A stretch of DNA of 64,000 nucleotides, taken from Rouxiella chamberiensis (GTDB lineage: Bacteria > Pseudomonadota > Gammaproteobacteria > Enterobacterales > Enterobacteriaceae). Below the pieces are notes generated by a model. That model searched no databases. It was not told where the DNA came from and saw nothing but the letters and a program-made list of their open reading frames with translations. Within the stretch, counting starts at the first letter, position 1; every line of letters begins with the position of its first letter. Below, one piece after another: positions 61,663 to 64,000 of the stretch. Location: positions 3,720,001 to 3,784,000 of the forward strand of contig NZ_CP114058.1 in NCBI RefSeq assembly GCF_026967475.1. Direction: 5' to 3'. A program made the position numbers and the translations under genes.

Positions 61663-63030
61663 TTAAAACAGGGCCAGCAGTTCGCTGAATATTTTATCGC
61701 CGGTGGCGATAACCTTTAGATTGGCCTGATATTCGTTTTTATCCGACTGTAAATTAATGGCTTCTTCTTCCGAATTGACGGCGCTGAGGTTGTCGCGCCG
61801 CGTCTGCGCCTGCTGGAAGAGATCATTGGCGGCCAGCGCTTCACTTTTATTTTGTCGGCTGGTCATGCCGATGACGTTTATCATGGCGGTGCAACGGTCG
61901 CCGAGCGTGACTGGCGAACTGCCGCCGACGCTGAACTTGCGGTTTTTGATGTCGATGAGCGCCAGCAGATTTCCGCCATTGCCGCTCACGCCCTGTTTGT
62001 CCGAGAGCGCCAGATCGGCAGGCGGCAGCGCCGTCACTTTCAGCATTTCCACCGCACTTTTGGCGTCGAACACAAACAGCGGTTTACCGGCTTTACCGTT
62101 CAGGTCGAAGCCTTTCGCCAGCTGATCGTTCACCTGTTTCGTCAGACTTTCCGCCATGCCGTTCACCTCGCTGCGCATCTGGCTCAAGGTGTTGTTTTCA
62201 TAATCGTTCATGGCGCCGAGCTTGCCGCCACATGCCATGTTTATCACGTTTTTTACCTGACAGAACTCCAGCGCCAGTCCCTGTGATCCGTTGGGCCTGT
62301 CCTCGACCGACAGCGTGCCGACGTTTTTGCCGCTGACCAGCGTTTCCCCGTTGTTCAGACTGACGGTATAGCTCCCCTTGCTGTCTTCCTGCACATTCAC
62401 GTCCATGAAGTTGCTGAGCTGTTTGACCAGTTCGTCGCGCTGGTCGCGCATCACGTTGGCATTGTCGCCATTGACGACCAATGCAGAAATCTTGTCGTTG
62501 TAGCTGGCGATATTTTTAGTGAGGGTATTCACGGTTTGAACGGTGTCCCGGCGTTCGCTGTGAATATTGCGCCGCTGGTCCTGAATAAAACGGTTAACGT
62601 TGTTGAAACGCGTCGCCATCGCCTGTGCTTCACCGACAATAGCCTGTCGATTGGCCGGATTATCAGGCTGCGTCGTTGCGCCATTCAGGGTGGCAAAAAA
62701 CTTGTCGACGCCTTCGGCCAGACCGGTATTGCTGTTGCCGAGAATTTTTTCCAGCGGCGACAGATAAACATCGTCCTTTTTGCAGTACTCGCTTTTGCTG
62801 TTGCTGCCCCAAAGCTGGCGGGTCAGGAATGAGTCGGCAATGCGCCTGAGACGGTCAATCTGCACGCCGCCGCCTGCGCTGTTGCTCTCGCCGGAAGGCC
62901 CAATGGCGCTCTGGTCTGCCTGCTGACGGCTGTAACCGGGCGTTTTGAGGTTCGCCAGGTTCATCGCGCTGGCGTTCATTCTGGCTCTGGCCGCCTGCGC
63001 GCCGGAACTTGCGGTATTGATAATGTCCAT
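61663..63030 (-). CDS. lfgK: LfgK, lateral hook-filament junction protein 1 (FlgK/HAP1)
   Basis: A 455-residue HAP1. ATG 63030 (MDIINTASSGAQAARARMNASAMNLANLKTPGYSRQQ) follows AAAGGACC; an upstream opening of 83 codons covers the lfgJ 3' end and the spacer and is rejected. DVYLSPLEKILGNSNTGLAEGVDKFFATLNGATTQPDNPANRQAIVGEAQAMATRFN is characteristic. The C-terminus is NLSAVNSEEEAINLQSDKNEYQANLKVIATGDKIFSELLALF, the usual FlgK helix. The hypervariable domain is short. It joins hook to filament with LfgL. Confidence 0.94.
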   Translation of the reverse strand: MDIINTASSGAQAARARMNASAMNLANLKTPGYSRQQADQSAIGPSGESNSAGGGVQIDRLRRIADSFLTRQLWGSNSKSEYCKKDDVYLSPLEKILGNSNTGLAEGVDKFFATLNGATTQPDNPANRQAIVGEAQAMATRFNNVNRFIQDQRRNIHSERRDTVQTVNTLTKNIASYNDKISALVVNGDNANVMRDQRDELVKQLSNFMDVNVQEDSKGSYTVSLNNGETLVSGKNVGTLSVEDRPNGSQGLALEFCQVKNVINMACGGKLGAMNDYENNTLSQMRSEVNGMAESLTKQVNDQLAKGFDLNGKAGKPLFVFDAKSAVEMLKVTALPPADLALSDKQGVSGNGGNLLALIDIKNRKFSVGGSSPVTLGDRCTAMINVIGMTSRQNKSEALAANDLFQQAQTRRDNLSAVNSEEEAINLQSDKNEYQANLKVIATGDKIFSELLALF

Positions 63031-63121
63031 GAACGGTCCTTTTTCTCTGTTGCATCGGCCACACGCGCGAATGGCGAGCTGGCGCTTCCTTGGGTTCTCA
63101 GCGACATCTATGGCCGAAAAC

Positions 63122-63436
63122 TTAAGTGTCCGGCGTCGATGGCGCGGCTTTCCCCAGCTGTTTGACCAGCAGTTCGGCCATGCCGCTGCAATGCTGCGCC
63201 GCGAGCGTCTGCGACAGCCTGTCGTCATAAAAATCCCGCAGCATGCGCTGCTGCTTGCTGTTGAACGGGTCGTCATCACCGACCAGCGCGTCGGAAGCCT
63301 TGCGCATCTGCCGGGTCATCGAGCGCAGAAACAGAGCCTCGAACTGTTCCGAGGCCTGGGCAAGAGTCTGCGGTTTGGGCGTGCCGCCGATGTCGCCCGG
63401 AATGTAGCTGCGTGCGGTGTTTATGGCATCGATCAT
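63122..63436 (-). CDS. lfgJ: LfgJ, rod-binding protein without muramidase domain
   Basis: A 104-residue FlgJ N-terminal (rod-binding) domain: LAQASEQFEALFLRSMTRQMRKASDALVGDDDPFNSKQQRMLRDFYDDRLSQTLAAQ. The peptidoglycan-hydrolase domain of E. coli FlgJ is absent, as in other lateral (Flag-2) LfgJ proteins, so rod penetration must use a separate hydrolase. ATG 63436 follows AAGGAG. Placed between lfgI and lfgK. Confidence 0.92.
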   Translation of the reverse strand: MIDAINTARSYIPGDIGGTPKPQTLAQASEQFEALFLRSMTRQMRKASDALVGDDDPFNSKQQRMLRDFYDDRLSQTLAAQHCSGMAELLVKQLGKAAPSTPDT

Positions 63437-63446
63437 CGTTAGCTCC

Positions 63447-64000
63447 TTAAATCACGAGTAATTCGGCATCGAGCGCGCCCGCTTCATGCAGCGCCTGCAG
63501 GATAGCCATCATGTCGTCGGGTGACGCGCCGAGGCTGTTGAGGGTATCGACGATGCTGCGCAGACGGGTTGCCGAGTGAACGATCATCATCTGCCCCTGT
63601 CCCTGACGCGCCGAAATCGTACTCTGCGGCGTCGTGACCGTTTTGCCGTTGCCAAATGGATTGGGTTGACTCACCTGTTTGTTTTCACTGATATTCACCG
63701 ACAGATTGCCGTGCGACACGGCGGCGGCGTGCACCACGACCCCTTCGCCGATAACTACCGTGCCGGTGCGGGCATTGAATACCACCCGTGGCCGCACGCT
63801 GCCGGGCGTCACCGGCACATCTTCCAGCAGCGACATAAAGGCCACGCGCGCGCCGGGATCGTTGGGCGCATTGACTATCACATTGGTCGCGCTCTGTGCC
63901 GTGGCCGTTTTACTGCCAAATGCCTGATTCAGCGCGATCGCCACATTGTTGGCGGTCTTGAAACTCGGGCTCTTCAAATTAAGGGTCACGGTTTGGCTGG
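63447..64000 (-). CDS. lfgI: LfgI, lateral flagellar P-ring protein (5' partial)
   Basis: The C-terminal 184 residues of FlgI, which forms the periplasmic P ring around the rod. [34 protein letters not shown] is the family signature, and [43 protein letters not shown] is the conserved end. The frame is still open at the window edge, so the N-terminus, with its signal peptide, lies beyond 64000. lfgJ follows 10 bp after. Confidence 0.95.
   Translation of the reverse strand, partial: SQTVTLNLKSPSFKTANNVAIALNQAFGSKTATAQSATNVIVNAPNDPGARVAFMSLLEDVPVTPGSVRPRVVFNARTGTVVIGEGVVVHAAAVSHGNLSVNISENKQVSQPNPFGNGKTVTTPQSTISARQGQGQMMIVHSATRLRSIVDTLNSLGASPDDMMAILQALHEAGALDAELLVI

Overview
The window is a chromosomal segment of an Enterobacterales bacterium. 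Gene order and protein sequences match the E. coli-type backbone closely: glmU-glmS, pstSCAB-phoU, yieH-adeP-yieF-yieE, mnmE-yidC-yidD-rnpA-rpmH, dnaA-dnaN-recF-gyrB, yidA-yidR-yidQ, ibpA-ibpB, avtA, ghrB, yiaD and tag-yiaC. The accessory content (Flag-2 lateral flagella, a 2-ketogluconate cluster, a giant inverse autotransporter) would suit a Yersiniaceae or related environmental genus. The sequence alone does not fix the genus.

Layout. 1-3.2 kb: 3' part of glmU, then glmS. 3.2-10.6 kb: an accessory block at the glmS/attTn7 boundary, holding a VOC protein, rluF, a divergent qorB/ytfH-like quinone-response pair, and a three-gene biosynthetic operon of unknown product (alpha-oxoamine synthase, methyltransferase, free-standing adenylation enzyme). 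10.6-15.5 kb: Pho-box-controlled pstSCAB-phoU. 15.5-19.9 kb: TetR regulator, yieH, adeP, yieF and the phosphopantetheinyl transferase yieE. 20.1-30.7 kb: mnmE to rpmH on the minus strand and dnaA to gyrB on the plus strand, the two blocks transcribed away from each other. 30.9-33.8 kb: a broken toxin-like gene whose C-terminus looks like an R-S-E ADP-ribosyltransferase. 34-39.3 kb: yidA, yidR, yidQ, heat-shock ibpA and ibpB with thermometer-like leaders, avtA. 39.4-43.9 kb: a 2-ketogluconate-type cluster (ghrB/kguD, kguT, kguE, ptxS-like lacI) without kguK. 44.2-51.3 kb: yiaD and a roughly 2,000-residue intimin/invasin-like adhesin with two families of tandem domains. 51.3-52.3 kb: tag-yiaC. 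52.4-64 kb: the distal half of a lateral (Flag-2) flagellar cluster, lafU,T,S,F,E,D,C,B,A,W and lfgL,K,J,I, running off the right edge.

How the genes work together. The pst block imports phosphate and reports it to PhoR/PhoB. The dnaA block is the replication-initiation and clamp operon. The kgu cluster would import and reduce 2-ketogluconate under a LacI repressor, and a PtxS-like operator lies before kguE. The laf/lfg genes encode filament, cap, hook-filament junctions, chaperones, hook-length control, stator and a dedicated sigma factor.

A caution applies throughout. At least a dozen genes, including essential glmU, carry single-base frame disruptions, many of them in short homopolymers. 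This fits uncorrected base-calling errors better than true gene decay. The frameshifted genes are therefore given here as reconstructed single genes.
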